A stretch of DNA of 64,000 nt from Coleofasciculus sp937127375 (GCA_040218875.1 JAVJQP010000014.1); one strand, 5' to 3'. Positions 16,311 through 26,375 are shown, numbered from the stretch's first letter. A program made the numbers and translations. The notes: generated from the letters alone by a model not told the origin.

Positions 16311-17747
16311 ATGCGTGTTATGAGTCAACAACTATTTGCGTCAAGCGGTAGGATAATGATCGTTGTCACTGGATTTGCGATCGCCACCGCTACTCCTTCC
16401 TTGGCAAATCCTATCCCCACATCTCCCCTAGAGGTGATTCAGGGGATGGAACTTGCCCAAACTTCCTCAGTAGAAGCGGATACCGTTGAATCTTTACCGG
16501 ACGCGATCGCAGAGGCTGTCTTTGAGGATATCAGCCGTCGCCGTAATTTGGATACATCTGAGCTAAAAATCCTCAAAGTCGCCCGCCAAACTTGGTCTGA
16601 TGGTTGTTTGGGATTAGGCGACGATCAGATTTGCACCCAGGCGCTAGTTCCAGGGTGGTTGGTGATTGTCGGGAGTGAGGATAAACTGTGGGCGTATCGC
16701 ACGGATGGAACGGGTTCAGTCGTCGCCCTGGATGAAACCGTAAGCCAGAAAATGACCGCCCGGTATACCGCGACGCTGATTGAAGAACAACGCATCCGCA
16801 CCCGCAACCGTGAAACTACGCAAATTACCTCCGGAAGTACCACCAGTCAAACCACACAGGGAACTGTTGACAGTCGCGCTAGTCAACGTCAAACCAACCA
16901 AACCACTCAGATGAGTGGGAGGACGACTCAACAGCAACAAGTCGCCGCTAGTGGTTCCCAAATCCGCCAAACTGTACAAACGAATTTCGCTGATATCGCC
17001 AGTAACTATTGGGCGCAGGACTTTATTGCCGAATTGGTACGCTTAGATATTATCAGCGGATTTCCCGATGGCAGATTTCGTCCCAATGAACCTGTGACTC
17101 GCGCCCAGTTTGCGGCGATGATTCGTAAGGCGTTTGAGAAGACGAAAATCCGTAATGTTAGTATCCGGGATGTTTCTAGCCGTCACTGGGCATACAATGC
17201 CATTGAAGAAGCTTGTGAAACGGGGTTTTTAACGGTTAATTCTGCTAATAACTTTAACCCCAAGCAAAAGTTATCGCGATTGGAAGTATTATTGGCATTA
17301 ACTCAGGGGTTAAATTATTCTGTGAATGGATCAGCGACGAACATTTTGCAATTTTATAATGATGCATCAGCGATTCCGGTTAATGTTCGTCCTTTAGTTG
17401 CTGCGGCGACGCAGCGAGGCATTGTGGTCAATTATCCTAATGTCGAATTACTGAATCCTAATCAGATAGCAACTCGGGCAGAAGTAGCGGCATTTTTGTA
17501 TCAAGCTTTGGTGAGTACCGGGGAAACCGTGGCAATTTCTTCTCCTTATGTGGCGGCGATTGAATTTGAAGAACTGGAAAATGAGGTGCAAGAATCGGGT
17601 GGAGAACAGGAAATAGAAATGGAAAAACCTCGACGCCAAAATTGTAACCAAGGCATTGGTAATGGGGCAGAAGGTTGTGATCCCGGCAATTCTCGTCCTC
17701 ATGGCGGTAGTAATGATGAGGGGGGACGAACACCAGGAAATCGCTAA
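16311..17747 (+). CDS. S-layer homology (SLH) domain secreted protein
   Basis: About 478 residues. An N-terminal hydrophobic signal (RIMIVVTGFAIATATPSLA) is followed by a domain with paired cysteines (DGCLGLGDDQICTQ), a Gln/Thr-rich linker, and three SLH motifs from about residue 225 (FADIASNYWAQDFI, IRDVSSRHWAYNAI and a third ending ATRAEVAAFLYQAL). The tail is acidic then Gly/Asn/Arg-rich. SLH domains anchor proteins to cell-wall polymers, so it is probably an envelope protein. ATG at 16311 or 16320 is preferred over an upstream TTG. Confidence 0.85.
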   Translation: MRVMSQQLFASSGRIMIVVTGFAIATATPSLANPIPTSPLEVIQGMELAQTSSVEADTVESLPDAIAEAVFEDISRRRNLDTSELKILKVARQTWSDGCLGLGDDQICTQALVPGWLVIVGSEDKLWAYRTDGTGSVVALDETVSQKMTARYTATLIEEQRIRTRNRETTQITSGSTTSQTTQGTVDSRASQRQTNQTTQMSGRTTQQQQVAASGSQIRQTVQTNFADIASNYWAQDFIAELVRLDIISGFPDGRFRPNEPVTRAQFAAMIRKAFEKTKIRNVSIRDVSSRHWAYNAIEEACETGFLTVNSANNFNPKQKLSRLEVLLALTQGLNYSVNGSATNILQFYNDASAIPVNVRPLVAAATQRGIVVNYPNVELLNPNQIATRAEVAAFLYQALVSTGETVAISSPYVAAIEFEELENEVQESGGEQEIEMEKPRRQNCNQGIGNGAEGCDPGNSRPHGGSNDEGGRTPGNR

Positions 17748-17864
17748 TAATAAGTAGGGGGATATTCAGCCCCATTGGTGTCAACTTAAGCTCAAACAGA
17801 ACGCAATACCTTGACGCGACCCTAACCCTCCCTTTATCAAGGGGAGGGAACTGGAAATTACCCC

Positions 17865-17970
17865 TTCCGTCCCCCTATTTGATCCCCCTTCCGTCCCCCT
17901 ATTTGATCCCCCTTCCGTCCCCCTATTTGATCCCCCTTCCGTCCCCCTATTTGATCCCCCTTCCGTCCCC
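17865..17970 (+). repeat. 24-bp tandem repeat, about 4.5 copies
   Basis: Units begin at 17865, 17889, 17913, 17937 and 17961, each starting TTCCGTCCCCCTATTTGATC. The copies are head to tail with no unique spacers. It lies in the 332-bp gap after the SLH gene. A reading frame through it encodes only a low-complexity repeat and is not counted as a gene. Confidence 0.85.
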
Positions 17971-17980
17971 CTTAAAAAGG

Positions 17981-18052
17981 GGGAGACCAGATGTTGCTTC
18001 GCTTTTTGTTCCATGGGGGAGACCAGATGTTGCTTCGCTTTTTGTTCCATGG
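17981..18052 (+). repeat. 36-bp tandem duplication
   Basis: Two head-to-tail 36-bp copies, starting at 17981 and 18017, each with GGGAGACCAGATGTTGCTTC. They directly follow the 24-bp array and precede the next gene's 3' end. Confidence 0.8.
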
Positions 18053-18079
18053 GGGATTTAGGGGGATATCCAACTGCTG

Positions 18080-18589
18080 CTATCCGGGCAGATTTTCTTT
18101 AAGCTGGGCGATATTTTCGGGGCTGAGGGTAAGTTTTACTTCGATTTGTTGCTGCTTATCGCGCAATGTGATAATATGATTTTCCTCTTGAGAGTGACTT
18201 TCCCATTGAGGATTGGTAATTTCTATTTTCTGATAGACAACTTCCGGAATTCCCACCCGGATGACTAAATTTTTCTGAGATTGAGGATAAATATAAAGCT
18301 GAAGCCGTTGCGGATCAAGTTCAAGTTTCCAGGGGGTTGTGCTGCGTTCTTGATCTGTGTCCACTTTTTGCCAGTAGAGGGTAATTCCGCGAATTTGGGG
18401 ATTTTGCAGTTTAAACTCGTCGTCAAACCGCTGCCATTCCCAGTCGATTTCCTGGGCATTTCCACTAGCAGGAATTAGTCGCTGTCGCCATGCAATTTTA
18501 CGGTTGTTTAACGCTGTCCAAAATTTGCTAATTTTGGTGAGATTTGCGCCATTTTCAGGATTGTCACTATTTTGTTGCCAAGTAATCAT
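18080..18589 (-). CDS. Hypothetical protein
   Basis: A 169-residue protein that I do not recognise. It is rich in Gln, Trp and charged residues, with alternating beta-strand-like segments (LQLYIYPQ, NLVIRVGIPEVVYQKI, IEVKLTLSPENI). There is no signal peptide or membrane helix, so it is likely cytosolic. ATG at 18589. It is followed downstream by a tandem-repeat region and lies 53 bp from the ArsR-family gene on the same strand. Confidence 0.7.
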   Translation of the reverse strand: MITWQQNSDNPENGANLTKISKFWTALNNRKIAWRQRLIPASGNAQEIDWEWQRFDDEFKLQNPQIRGITLYWQKVDTDQERSTTPWKLELDPQRLQLYIYPQSQKNLVIRVGIPEVVYQKIEITNPQWESHSQEENHIITLRDKQQQIEVKLTLSPENIAQLKENLPG

Positions 18590-18642
18590 TTTTTAGGGAA
18601 CAGGGAATGGGGAATGGGGAATGGGGAATTTAGGATTCATAG

Positions 18643-19053
18643 TTAGATCGGTTCATCTAGATGTTCGGCGACGGATTGATACAAGTCGAGAACGTGCTGA
18701 TCTTGAAGATGATAATAGACCTTGCGACCGCGTTTATGATACCGTACTAATCGCATGGCTCGTAGGGTGCGTAATTGATGGGAGACGGCGGATTCGCTCA
18801 TATCCAGCGCGGTGGCGATGTCACATACACAGAGTTCTGCGATCGCGAGTAGGGAGATGATCCTCAGCCGATTTGTGTCTCCTAGGGAACTGAACAATTC
18901 TGCCATGCGTTGGGCTTTTTCGGTGTTGAGCATTTTTGGCTGCAATGAACTAATCCGCTGGCGTTCAACCTGATGGGGCGGATGACAATGAGGTGTGTCT
19001 GTGTCTGGATTAGCAGAAATGTTTGCCTCTGGCGTGGATAATCGGATTGGCAT
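18643..19053 (-). CDS. ArsR/SmtB-family metal sensor repressor (ZiaR-like)
   Basis: A 136-residue winged-helix repressor. It has the alpha-3N metal motif ELCVCDIA, the recognition helix SESAVSHQLRTLR, and alpha-5 ligands in the pattern Asp-x-His...His-x2-Glu (DQHVLDLYQSVAEHLDE), as in zinc sensors SmtB and ZiaR. An N-terminal Cys/His stretch (PHCHPPH) also resembles ZiaR. It should release DNA on binding zinc and derepress metal efflux or storage genes. No efflux ATPase is adjacent, and I found no classical 12-2-12 operator in the upstream gap. Confidence 0.88.
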   Translation of the reverse strand: MPIRLSTPEANISANPDTDTPHCHPPHQVERQRISSLQPKMLNTEKAQRMAELFSSLGDTNRLRIISLLAIAELCVCDIATALDMSESAVSHQLRTLRAMRLVRYHKRGRKVYYHLQDQHVLDLYQSVAEHLDEPI

Positions 19054-19200
19054 TGAGTTACTATCCCTTGGCTGTGGAATGGTCTGATTTTATAGTAGCG
19101 AACTCTCTGAACCGAGTGCAGGTGGGGAGATGGGGTGGGTTTAGTTACCTCTGGGTGAAAAGGAACCGATAGTCGTGAAATCGACCTCTACAGATAGTCA

Positions 19201-19264
19201 GGGCGGGTTTTGAATTAACGTTATCATCAATAGCGATATGAAAGTCCCTAAACCCGCCCCTACA
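19201..19264 (+). repeat. GGGCGGGTTT intergenic element, single copy
   Basis: GGGCGGGTTT at 19201-19210 and AAACCCGCCC at 19250-19259 form a 10-bp inverted repeat around a ~40-bp core. It occupies much of the 320-bp gap between the metal sensor and argC; the rest shows nothing clear. Confidence 0.75.
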
Positions 19265-19373
19265 CTCTCAACATTCCTGCCATCCATAAATAAATCACGA
19301 AATCACGGTTCAAGCTAAAATGCAGCAAATGTTCATCTGTTTTTGATGTTAACTCTGTTAGGGAAGGAATATT

Positions 19374-20432
19374 ATGGGTGATTTAGGACAATTGCCTGTC
19401 GGAATTATTGGCGCTTCTGGCTATGGAGGCGTGCAATTAATACGCCTATTGATGGATCACCCAGGTGTTGAGGTGGTTTATTTGGGGGGAAGTAGTAGTG
19501 CGGGGAAGCCGTTTTCTGAACTCTATCCTCATTTGGGTCATTGTGTGGATTTGACCATTGAGGAGATTGATTTAGATAAAATTGCCAGCCGTTGTCAGGT
19601 GGTGTTTCTGTCGTTACCCAATGGTTTGGCGTGTCAGATGGCGCCGCCGTTGTTGGCGAAAGGGTGTAAGGTGATTGACCTTTCGGCTGATTATCGGTTT
19701 AAGAATTTGGAGACCTATAAAACCTGGTATGGGGGAGAACGTAATGACCAGGAAACCGTGGCTTCAGCGGTTTATGGCTTACCGGAATTATATCGCGATC
19801 GCATCGCTAATGCGAAACTGGTAGGGTGTCCTGGCTGTTATGTTACTACCAGTCTTTTGGCACTTGCACCGTTGCTTAAACAGGGGTTAATTCAGCCCGA
19901 TACGGCGATTATTGATGCCAAATCAGGCACATCGGGGGCGGGGCGTAAGGCGAAAACTAATCTTTTACTCGCAGAAGCGGATAGTTCGGTGTCGGCTTAT
20001 GGAGTGGCGCGTCATCGCCATACCCCGGAAATTGAGCAGATTTGCAGTGATTTGGCGGGTCATGAGGTGATGGTACAGTTTACGCCTCATTTAATGCCAA
20101 TGGTGCGCGGACTCCTGGCGACGGTTTATGCAACATTGCGTGACCCCGGATTAGTGCGAGAAGATTTGGCGACGATTTATAATGCATTTTATCGTGCGTC
20201 TCCTTGTGTGCGCGTCTTACCCAGTGGGACGTATCCGCAAACCAAGTGGGCGTGTGGAACGAATTTGTGTTATATCAGCGTTGAAGTTGATCCGCGTACT
20301 GACCGGGTGATTGTTATGTCAGTTACCGATAACTTGATTAAAGGTCAAGCCGGTCAAGCGATTCAATGCTTGAATCTGATCATGGGGTGGGATGAAAAGT
20401 TGGGATTACCGTTGTTGAGTTTTTATCCGTGA
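19374..20432 (+). CDS. argC: N-acetyl-gamma-glutamyl-phosphate reductase
   Basis: A 352-residue enzyme of arginine biosynthesis that reduces N-acetylglutamyl phosphate to the semialdehyde with NADPH. The Rossmann motif GIIGASGYGGVQLIRLL is at the N-terminus, the catalytic cysteine is in GCPGCYVTT, and HRHTPEIEQ holds the conserved active-site histidine. The length is normal for the long ArgC type. GGAAGGAA precedes the ATG. It is monocistronic, followed by a repeat array. Confidence 0.96.
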   Translation: MGDLGQLPVGIIGASGYGGVQLIRLLMDHPGVEVVYLGGSSSAGKPFSELYPHLGHCVDLTIEEIDLDKIASRCQVVFLSLPNGLACQMAPPLLAKGCKVIDLSADYRFKNLETYKTWYGGERNDQETVASAVYGLPELYRDRIANAKLVGCPGCYVTTSLLALAPLLKQGLIQPDTAIIDAKSGTSGAGRKAKTNLLLAEADSSVSAYGVARHRHTPEIEQICSDLAGHEVMVQFTPHLMPMVRGLLATVYATLRDPGLVREDLATIYNAFYRASPCVRVLPSGTYPQTKWACGTNLCYISVEVDPRTDRVIVMSVTDNLIKGQAGQAIQCLNLIMGWDEKLGLPLLSFYP

Positions 20433-20450
20433 TGGGGTGATGCGGTGTAG

Positions 20451-20680
20451 GGGCGGGTTTTGCACTCGGTCAGGGCGGGTTTTGCACAAATGTTGTCATC
20501 TCATGGCGAGACGAAAATCCCTAAACCCGCCCCTACAAAGTCAGGGCGGGTTTTGCACAAATGTTATCATCTCATGGCGAGACGAAAGTCCCTAAACCCG
20601 CCCCTACAAAGTCAGGGCGGGTTTTGCACAAATGTTATCATCTCATGGCGAGACGAAAGTCCCTAAACCCGCCCCTATAA
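20451..20680 (+). repeat. Tandem array of GGGCGGGTTT elements (71-bp period)
   Basis: After a lone left end at 20451, three nearly identical 71-bp units start at 20473, 20544 and 20615. Each has GGGCGGGTTTTGCACAAATG at the left and CTAAACCCGCCCCTA at the right. The array fills the first half of the 537-bp gap between argC and the transporter. A 68-codon frame through it is a by-product of the repeats. Confidence 0.85.
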
Positions 20681-20969
20681 ACCTGGTTTCCTCGATCGCA
20701 GCGAAGGATCAACATTCCCTAATCCTGAGATAGAGATTAAAGAGAATTTTTTTTTGCTACAGTAACGGACACGGGTATTCAGTAGAATCGATCGCCGACT
20801 GCTTAAAATCGTTTAAATTAGGGTGTGATACGGGTTTCGTGAGGGTGCTAGAAAGCTTTAATTCTTTTTTTTTGCTTGTTTACGGGGACATCAAGATAGA
20901 ACTAACTCTGTCTTTGCTGAAACAATTTCCCCTTTTCTTGTTGGATTGAACCAGGCTTAGGTGCTTACC

Positions 20970-23192
20970 ATGAAAAACCCTTTCCGTCAACAGTCATCTC
21001 CAGTAATTCCCCCTGAACCGGAGACCGGTTTAGGTACATTTGGGGGAGTTTATACGCCGTCCCTGCTGACGATTCTGGGCGTGATTATGTACCTGCGATT
21101 TGGTTGGGTCGTGGGGAATGTGGGGTTGTTTGGTACGCTGATTATTGTCACCCTGTCTACGGCGATTACCTTTCTGACTTCGCTGTCGATTTGTGCGATC
21201 GCAACAGATCGGGTGGTCAAGGCTGGGGGCGCTTATTATATGATTAGCCGTTCTCTGGGGATTGAAACCGGCGGCGCGGTGGGGATTCCCCTGTATTTTG
21301 CCCAGGCGATATCCGTGGCGCTGTATACGATTGGTTTTGCTGAGAGTCTGACGCTGACGTTTCCAAACTTAAATCTACGGCTGACGGCGATCATTACCAC
21401 AATTCTGGTGGCAATTCTGGCGATCGCGTCTGCCCAAATTGCGATTAAGGCACAATACTTTATTATGGCAGCGATCGCGCTGTCTTTGATTTGTTTGGTG
21501 TTTGGGTCCCCGGTTGACCCGAATACTCAGATTGAACTGTGGGGGGCGAAACCGCAAAACTCTGAACCCTTTTGGACAGTCTTCGCTGTCTTCTTTCCCG
21601 CCGTTACCGGGATTATGGCGGGGGTGAATATGTCCGGGGATTTACGCAATCCTACCCGTTCGATTCCCATTGGTACATTGGCGGCGGTGGGGACGGGTTA
21701 TGTGGTTTATATGGCATTACCCATACTTTTAGCCATGCGGGCGGATGCTCTCACCTTAATCGAAAACCCGTTAATTATGGAGAAAATCTCCCTCTGGGGT
21801 CCTTCGGTTTTATTGGGGGTTTGGGGGGCGACATTATCCAGTGCGATTGGTAGTATTCTCGGTGCACCCCGAGTCATGCAGGCGCTGGCGCGGGATGGGA
21901 TTTTACCCCGGTGGCTGAAGTTTCTGGGAACGGGTTCTGGATCTGAAGATGAACCGCGTATTGCTACGATAGTAACCTTGGGCTTGGTGTTAGTCGCCGT
22001 GGCTTTGGGGGATCTCAACGTAATCGCCCCAATTTTGAGTATGTTCTTCCTCACCACCTATTTAGTCTTGAACGTGGCGGCGGGAATTGAAAGCTTTTTA
22101 CGCAGTCCCTCCTTTCGCCCCTCCTTCCGGGTGCATTGGTCCTTATCTCTGCTGGGGGCGGTTGGCTGTTTGGGGGTGATGTTCTTACTTAACGCCGTGG
22201 CGACAATTATGGCGGCGGTGATTGTATCGAGTGTTTATATTTGGTTAGAACGGCGGGAATTACAAAGTGCGTGGGGGGATGTGCGTCAGGGTGTCTGGAT
22301 GGCGCTGGTACGGACGGGAATTAATCGCCTCGACTATACCGCTGATACGAAAAACTGGCGTCCTCATATTCTGGTCTTTTCTGGCGCACCGACTCGTCGC
22401 TGGCATTTGGTGGAGTTTGCGGCAAATTTAACCCACAAACGTAGTTTATTTACCGTCGCCAGTGTGATTCCCAGTGGATCTCGTGATCCAGCCAAGCAGT
22501 TGGAAATGGAAGCCACGATTCGCGAGTATTTGGAGAAGCGGGGGGTGCAAGGGTTAGCCCGGTTAATTACTGCCCCTGATCCGTTTATTGGGGCGGAACG
22601 GTTAGTTGAGGCGTATGGGATTGGTCCGTTGGTTCCCAATACGATTCTGTTAGGCGATAGTGAACAAGCCTCTCATCGCGGGAGTTACTGTCAGATGATC
22701 GCCAACTTGCATCAAGCCCGTCGCAATGTGGTGATTTTACGGGATGTGGAGGAACGGGGATTTGGTCGCCGCAAACGGATTGATGTTTGGTGGGGGGGGT
22801 TACAGGCAAATGGGGGTTTGATGTTAATTTTGGCGTATCTGTTGCGGACGAGTCTGGAATGGCGCAGTGCCGAAATTAACCTTAAATTAGTCGTCGCCAA
22901 TAACGCCGCCGCCCAAGCCACGCGGAAGAATGTGGAAAACCTGACTAAACAACTGCGGATCGGGGCGCGATCGCAAGTGATTGAAGCAAAGGGACGCCCG
23001 TTCCCGGAAATCCTGCGTCGGTCTTCTCAAAGTGCGGATTTAGTCTTCTTAGGTATGGCGAAACCGATGGATGATTACACCAGTTATTACGAACGTTTGC
23101 AAGGTTTAGCCACGGGATTACCGACAACAATATTTGTATTAGCCGAACCCGATTTTGCCTTCTCGGAAGTGTTACAGGAGGGAGGCGTGTAG
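20970..23192 (+). CDS. SLC12-like cation-chloride/amino-acid permease (APC superfamily)
   Basis: About 740 residues. Twelve membrane helices occupy roughly residues 28-440, starting TFGGVYTPSLLTILGVIMYLR, which matches the first helix of Na-K-Cl cotransporter-like APC proteins. A hydrophilic C-terminal domain of about 290 residues follows (LVFSGAPTRRWHLVEFAANL...), as in bacterial SLC12 homologues. It probably moves ions or amino acids across the plasma membrane; the substrate is not determined. ATG at 20970 is preferred to the GTG three codons earlier. Confidence 0.85.
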   Translation: MKNPFRQQSSPVIPPEPETGLGTFGGVYTPSLLTILGVIMYLRFGWVVGNVGLFGTLIIVTLSTAITFLTSLSICAIATDRVVKAGGAYYMISRSLGIETGGAVGIPLYFAQAISVALYTIGFAESLTLTFPNLNLRLTAIITTILVAILAIASAQIAIKAQYFIMAAIALSLICLVFGSPVDPNTQIELWGAKPQNSEPFWTVFAVFFPAVTGIMAGVNMSGDLRNPTRSIPIGTLAAVGTGYVVYMALPILLAMRADALTLIENPLIMEKISLWGPSVLLGVWGATLSSAIGSILGAPRVMQALARDGILPRWLKFLGTGSGSEDEPRIATIVTLGLVLVAVALGDLNVIAPILSMFFLTTYLVLNVAAGIESFLRSPSFRPSFRVHWSLSLLGAVGCLGVMFLLNAVATIMAAVIVSSVYIWLERRELQSAWGDVRQGVWMALVRTGINRLDYTADTKNWRPHILVFSGAPTRRWHLVEFAANLTHKRSLFTVASVIPSGSRDPAKQLEMEATIREYLEKRGVQGLARLITAPDPFIGAERLVEAYGIGPLVPNTILLGDSEQASHRGSYCQMIANLHQARRNVVILRDVEERGFGRRKRIDVWWGGLQANGGLMLILAYLLRTSLEWRSAEINLKLVVANNAAAQATRKNVENLTKQLRIGARSQVIEAKGRPFPEILRRSSQSADLVFLGMAKPMDDYTSYYERLQGLATGLPTTIFVLAEPDFAFSEVLQEGGV

Positions 23193-23219
23193 GGGTTTGG
23201 TCACCAAACCCCTACTAAC

Positions 23220-23269
23220 TTCCCCTGCTCCCCCTGCTCCCCCTGCTCCCCCTGCTCCCCCTGCTCCCT
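23220..23269 (+). repeat. 9-bp tandem repeat (CTGCTCCCC)
   Basis: About five copies of CTGCTCCCC between the 3' ends of the convergent transporter and UPF0182 genes. Confidence 0.8.
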
Positions 23270-23285
23270 ACCCACTAGACCCTAC

Positions 23286-26200
23286 TTATCCCCCCCCTAA
23301 CGGCACAGGAGGTTCCTCTAGGGGACGAATAATCGTGGGGGCTGGTTCTTGTTCAGGTTGCTCAAAGATTCCCTCCAGCGCCTTTTCTAAACTTTCCGCC
23401 ATGATAATGCGATTTTCATAAACAACAATGACCCGCGCTAAAATAGGTAGGCTATTGCGTTCGGCTTCCAGGTAAAGCGGTTCGACATAAAGTAAGGATT
23501 GTTCAATCGGAATCACCAAAAGATTCCCCTGAACCGCCCGTGAACCTTGACGATTCCACAGTGAGATTTGCTGAGAAATGACCGGATCTTGATTAATTAG
23601 GGCTTCAATTTGTTCGGGTCCGTAAATTAGTTCTTGTTTGGGAAACTGATATAAAAGTAATTTGCCATAATTCTCACCATCTGAACGCCCTGCTAACCAA
23701 GCAATTAAATTATTACGTGCCTGAGGTGTAAAGGGATGGAGGAGAATGAACTCCTCATTGGTGGCAGTTGGCAGTTTCATAATCAGGTAGTAGGGTTCTA
23801 GGGGTTGCAACTCCCTGCCATAAATCTCCTGGGGAATCCGCCACTGGTCTTCCCGGTTGTAAAATACTTGGGGGTCAGTCATGTGATAGGTAAGCAACCG
23901 TTCCGACTGAACACTGAAGATGTCTACCGGATAGCGAATATGACGTCGCAGCGCCGGAGGCATAGCATCTAACGGTTGGAATAGGGTAGGAAAAATCTTT
24001 GTCCAGGTTTGAATAATTGGATCGTCGGGGTCGGCAACATAGAATGTAATCGTGCCGTGATAGGCATCAATGACGACTTTAACCGAATTGCGGATATAGT
24101 TAAATTCATTATCACCCGGGTCAGAATAGGGATAATGTTCGCTGGTGGTGTAGGCGTCAATAATCCAGTAAAGATAGGCTTGATCCGTTTCTGTTTCCTT
24201 ACCCTGAGGATTAACACTGACAATATACGGATCGCGATCATAACGTAAGAACGGCGCGATCGCCCGAATCCGTTGGTTGATGTTGCGACGGAATAATACC
24301 TTGGTTTCCGGCGTAAAGTTGTCCGTAAACAACATCTTCCAATCTTTGAGATACTCGGCAAATAACAGCCTGCGCCATAGTGAACTAATCTGCACACCCC
24401 CAGTGCCATCGTAGGTATTGTAAACATTATCCTCACCACTGGGATAATCGAATTCCTGCACTTTAGTGGGAGTCATCACATAATTTTCAGTGAGTTGTCC
24501 GTAGTAAATTCGCGGCGCCCCAATCGGAATACTTTCGCGAATCAGTTGGCTAGATGTGGATAAATCGCCGCCAACACCGAGATCAGCACCGGTGCCAATA
24601 TCTTTAACAAAATAGTTAGGCAATCCGCCACTACCCACCCGATTTACAGGACTCATCGTAAAGCCATAGCCGTGGGTATAAACTAAGTGTTGGTTAACCC
24701 AGGTTTGGGCTTGTTCGGGAACCGATTCGTAGGATAATTCCCTGGGTGCAATAATCACCTGTTGCTTTTCAATCGTGAAACCGGGTGTGGGTACAGTTAG
24801 GGAAATCTCTGTGTCTTCTGCTTCTAGTTCATCGCCTTGTTCTCCCGCAAAGGAAGGCGGAACACCCGTCACTTCTAACGGTAGTCTGTAGCGGTCAATA
24901 TCAGCGTCCGGAAATTCGTAGTAGAGACGGATACGTTGTAGCTGACGATTAGTTTGCAGAATGGGACGAGCATCCCAGAGGCGGATATTGCGAATCGTTA
25001 AAATATTTTCATCTAAATCAGCACTGGTGAGTTCGCCTTCAGGGTCAAAGATTTCCACATTGATACTATCAAGATCAAACGCCGCTCGACTCAGTTTGAT
25101 ACTGCGTTCAATATAGAGGCGTTCTCGTTCCAATTCATTTGGCTGCACGCCAAACCGTTGCACCGTCGCCGGGATTAGCCAGCCTGCGATCGCGACCATG
25201 ATCACATACAATCCCAGTAGGGAGAGTGTTCCCTTGCCACTCCTGTGCAGCGACTTAAACCCGATTATCGGTCTAATCAGTAAAAATAGAGCAATTCCCA
25301 GGGCGAAAACACTTAACCCTGTATTAATCGGTAACTGCGCCTTAACATCGGTATAACTAGCACCATAGGTAACGCCACGAGTGGAATACAGCAGTTCGTA
25401 GCGCGATAGCCAATAATGGAACGCTACCGTCGCCATCGCCAAGGAACCCAATCCATGTAAATGATAAAGTTGATGATCAGAAAATCCGGGAAACCGCCCA
25501 TGAGACAGGCTATTTCCAGATACCAAATAGGTTAACGTTACGGCGACTAAACCAAACAGACACAGCCCCCCCAGCCAAAAGTTCAATAGTTGCCACACCG
25601 GAAGTTTAAAGACATAGAAACTAATATCCGTGCCCAATAAAGGGTCATTCGCGTTAAAGGCGGTTGGCTGGAAATACTGCAAAATCCTGCCCCATTGTCC
25701 AGATACCACTAAGGCAAAAACCACTGAAAAAGCAACAGCCATCGCCGTTAACCAGAATTGGGAATTAACCACCAATGCGATGACAATGATGACTAAAACA
25801 ATGAGTTGTATTATCTGTACCAGCAGCCGTAACAATACATCGTTTATGGAAGTCCAATCAAAAGGAGGTGGTAGGGGTGGGGTTACACTGGGTAAATTAA
25901 AATCAGGTTGCCACAGGGAGATAGCCACTTCGCCGTAATGGAGTAGCATAATCCCCACGAGTACGTCGAGGCATAGTACGATTGGTAAGAGTAATCCTAA
26001 CCTCAGCGCTAACGCTCCCTTTATAAGGTTGAAGGGTGTAGAGTCTGGTGTAGGAGTCTTTGGTAGGGTTGGATTGATTTGAGTAGTCCCCGGAGGTATC
26101 CTCGTGGGGTTACCAACCTCCTTGGCGATGGCGGCGGGATACTTCAGCCGATTGGCGAGAAACAAATTACTGAGTAAAAATCCGGCGGATAAGCAGCCAA

Positions 26201-26375
26201 CAAATGCCCACAAACCTAGCTGAGTCCGCAAGCGTAACCAGAACGCTGACAAATAGTCAAGCTCAATGAACCATAAAATTTCCGCAACCAGGTGAGCCAG
26301 CAAATCCCAGGCTAGCCACAACCCCATAAGCACGATGATGACTTGAAAAAGGCGGTTCCAGATGCGTTTAAACAT
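23286..26375 (-). CDS. UPF0182 family large membrane protein
   Basis: A 1029-residue protein. About seven hydrophobic helices in the first 400 residues (for example IIVLMGLWLAWDLLAHLVAE and IGLLLPIVLCLDVLVGIML-like stretches) are followed by a large soluble region of about 600 residues. Landmarks are YTHGYGFTMSPVNRVG, PRIYYGQLTENYVM and WIIDAYTTSEHYPYSDP, all strongly conserved in UPF0182. Its function is unknown. The protein ends in a Pro/Glu-rich tail. It is convergent with the SLC12-like gene. Confidence 0.92.
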   Translation of the reverse strand: MFKRIWNRLFQVIIVLMGLWLAWDLLAHLVAEILWFIELDYLSAFWLRLRTQLGLWAFVGCLSAGFLLSNLFLANRLKYPAAIAKEVGNPTRIPPGTTQINPTLPKTPTPDSTPFNLIKGALALRLGLLLPIVLCLDVLVGIMLLHYGEVAISLWQPDFNLPSVTPPLPPPFDWTSINDVLLRLLVQIIQLIVLVIIVIALVVNSQFWLTAMAVAFSVVFALVVSGQWGRILQYFQPTAFNANDPLLGTDISFYVFKLPVWQLLNFWLGGLCLFGLVAVTLTYLVSGNSLSHGRFPGFSDHQLYHLHGLGSLAMATVAFHYWLSRYELLYSTRGVTYGASYTDVKAQLPINTGLSVFALGIALFLLIRPIIGFKSLHRSGKGTLSLLGLYVIMVAIAGWLIPATVQRFGVQPNELERERLYIERSIKLSRAAFDLDSINVEIFDPEGELTSADLDENILTIRNIRLWDARPILQTNRQLQRIRLYYEFPDADIDRYRLPLEVTGVPPSFAGEQGDELEAEDTEISLTVPTPGFTIEKQQVIIAPRELSYESVPEQAQTWVNQHLVYTHGYGFTMSPVNRVGSGGLPNYFVKDIGTGADLGVGGDLSTSSQLIRESIPIGAPRIYYGQLTENYVMTPTKVQEFDYPSGEDNVYNTYDGTGGVQISSLWRRLLFAEYLKDWKMLFTDNFTPETKVLFRRNINQRIRAIAPFLRYDRDPYIVSVNPQGKETETDQAYLYWIIDAYTTSEHYPYSDPGDNEFNYIRNSVKVVIDAYHGTITFYVADPDDPIIQTWTKIFPTLFQPLDAMPPALRRHIRYPVDIFSVQSERLLTYHMTDPQVFYNREDQWRIPQEIYGRELQPLEPYYLIMKLPTATNEEFILLHPFTPQARNNLIAWLAGRSDGENYGKLLLYQFPKQELIYGPEQIEALINQDPVISQQISLWNRQGSRAVQGNLLVIPIEQSLLYVEPLYLEAERNSLPILARVIVVYENRIIMAESLEKALEGIFEQPEQEPAPTIIRPLEEPPVPLGGG

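Noticed and set aside
17865..17970. Regular 24-bp repeats, possible CRISPR array
   Set aside because: The units are head to tail with no unique spacers, and no cas genes are near; it is a simple tandem repeat.
20473..20680. 71-bp repeats, possible CRISPR array or small gene
   Set aside because: The whole unit is repeated without variable spacers. The 68-codon frame through it only reflects the repeat.
23969..24439. 156-codon minus-strand frame
   Set aside because: It lies inside the UPF0182 gene in another frame on the same strand; composition is that of a shadow frame.
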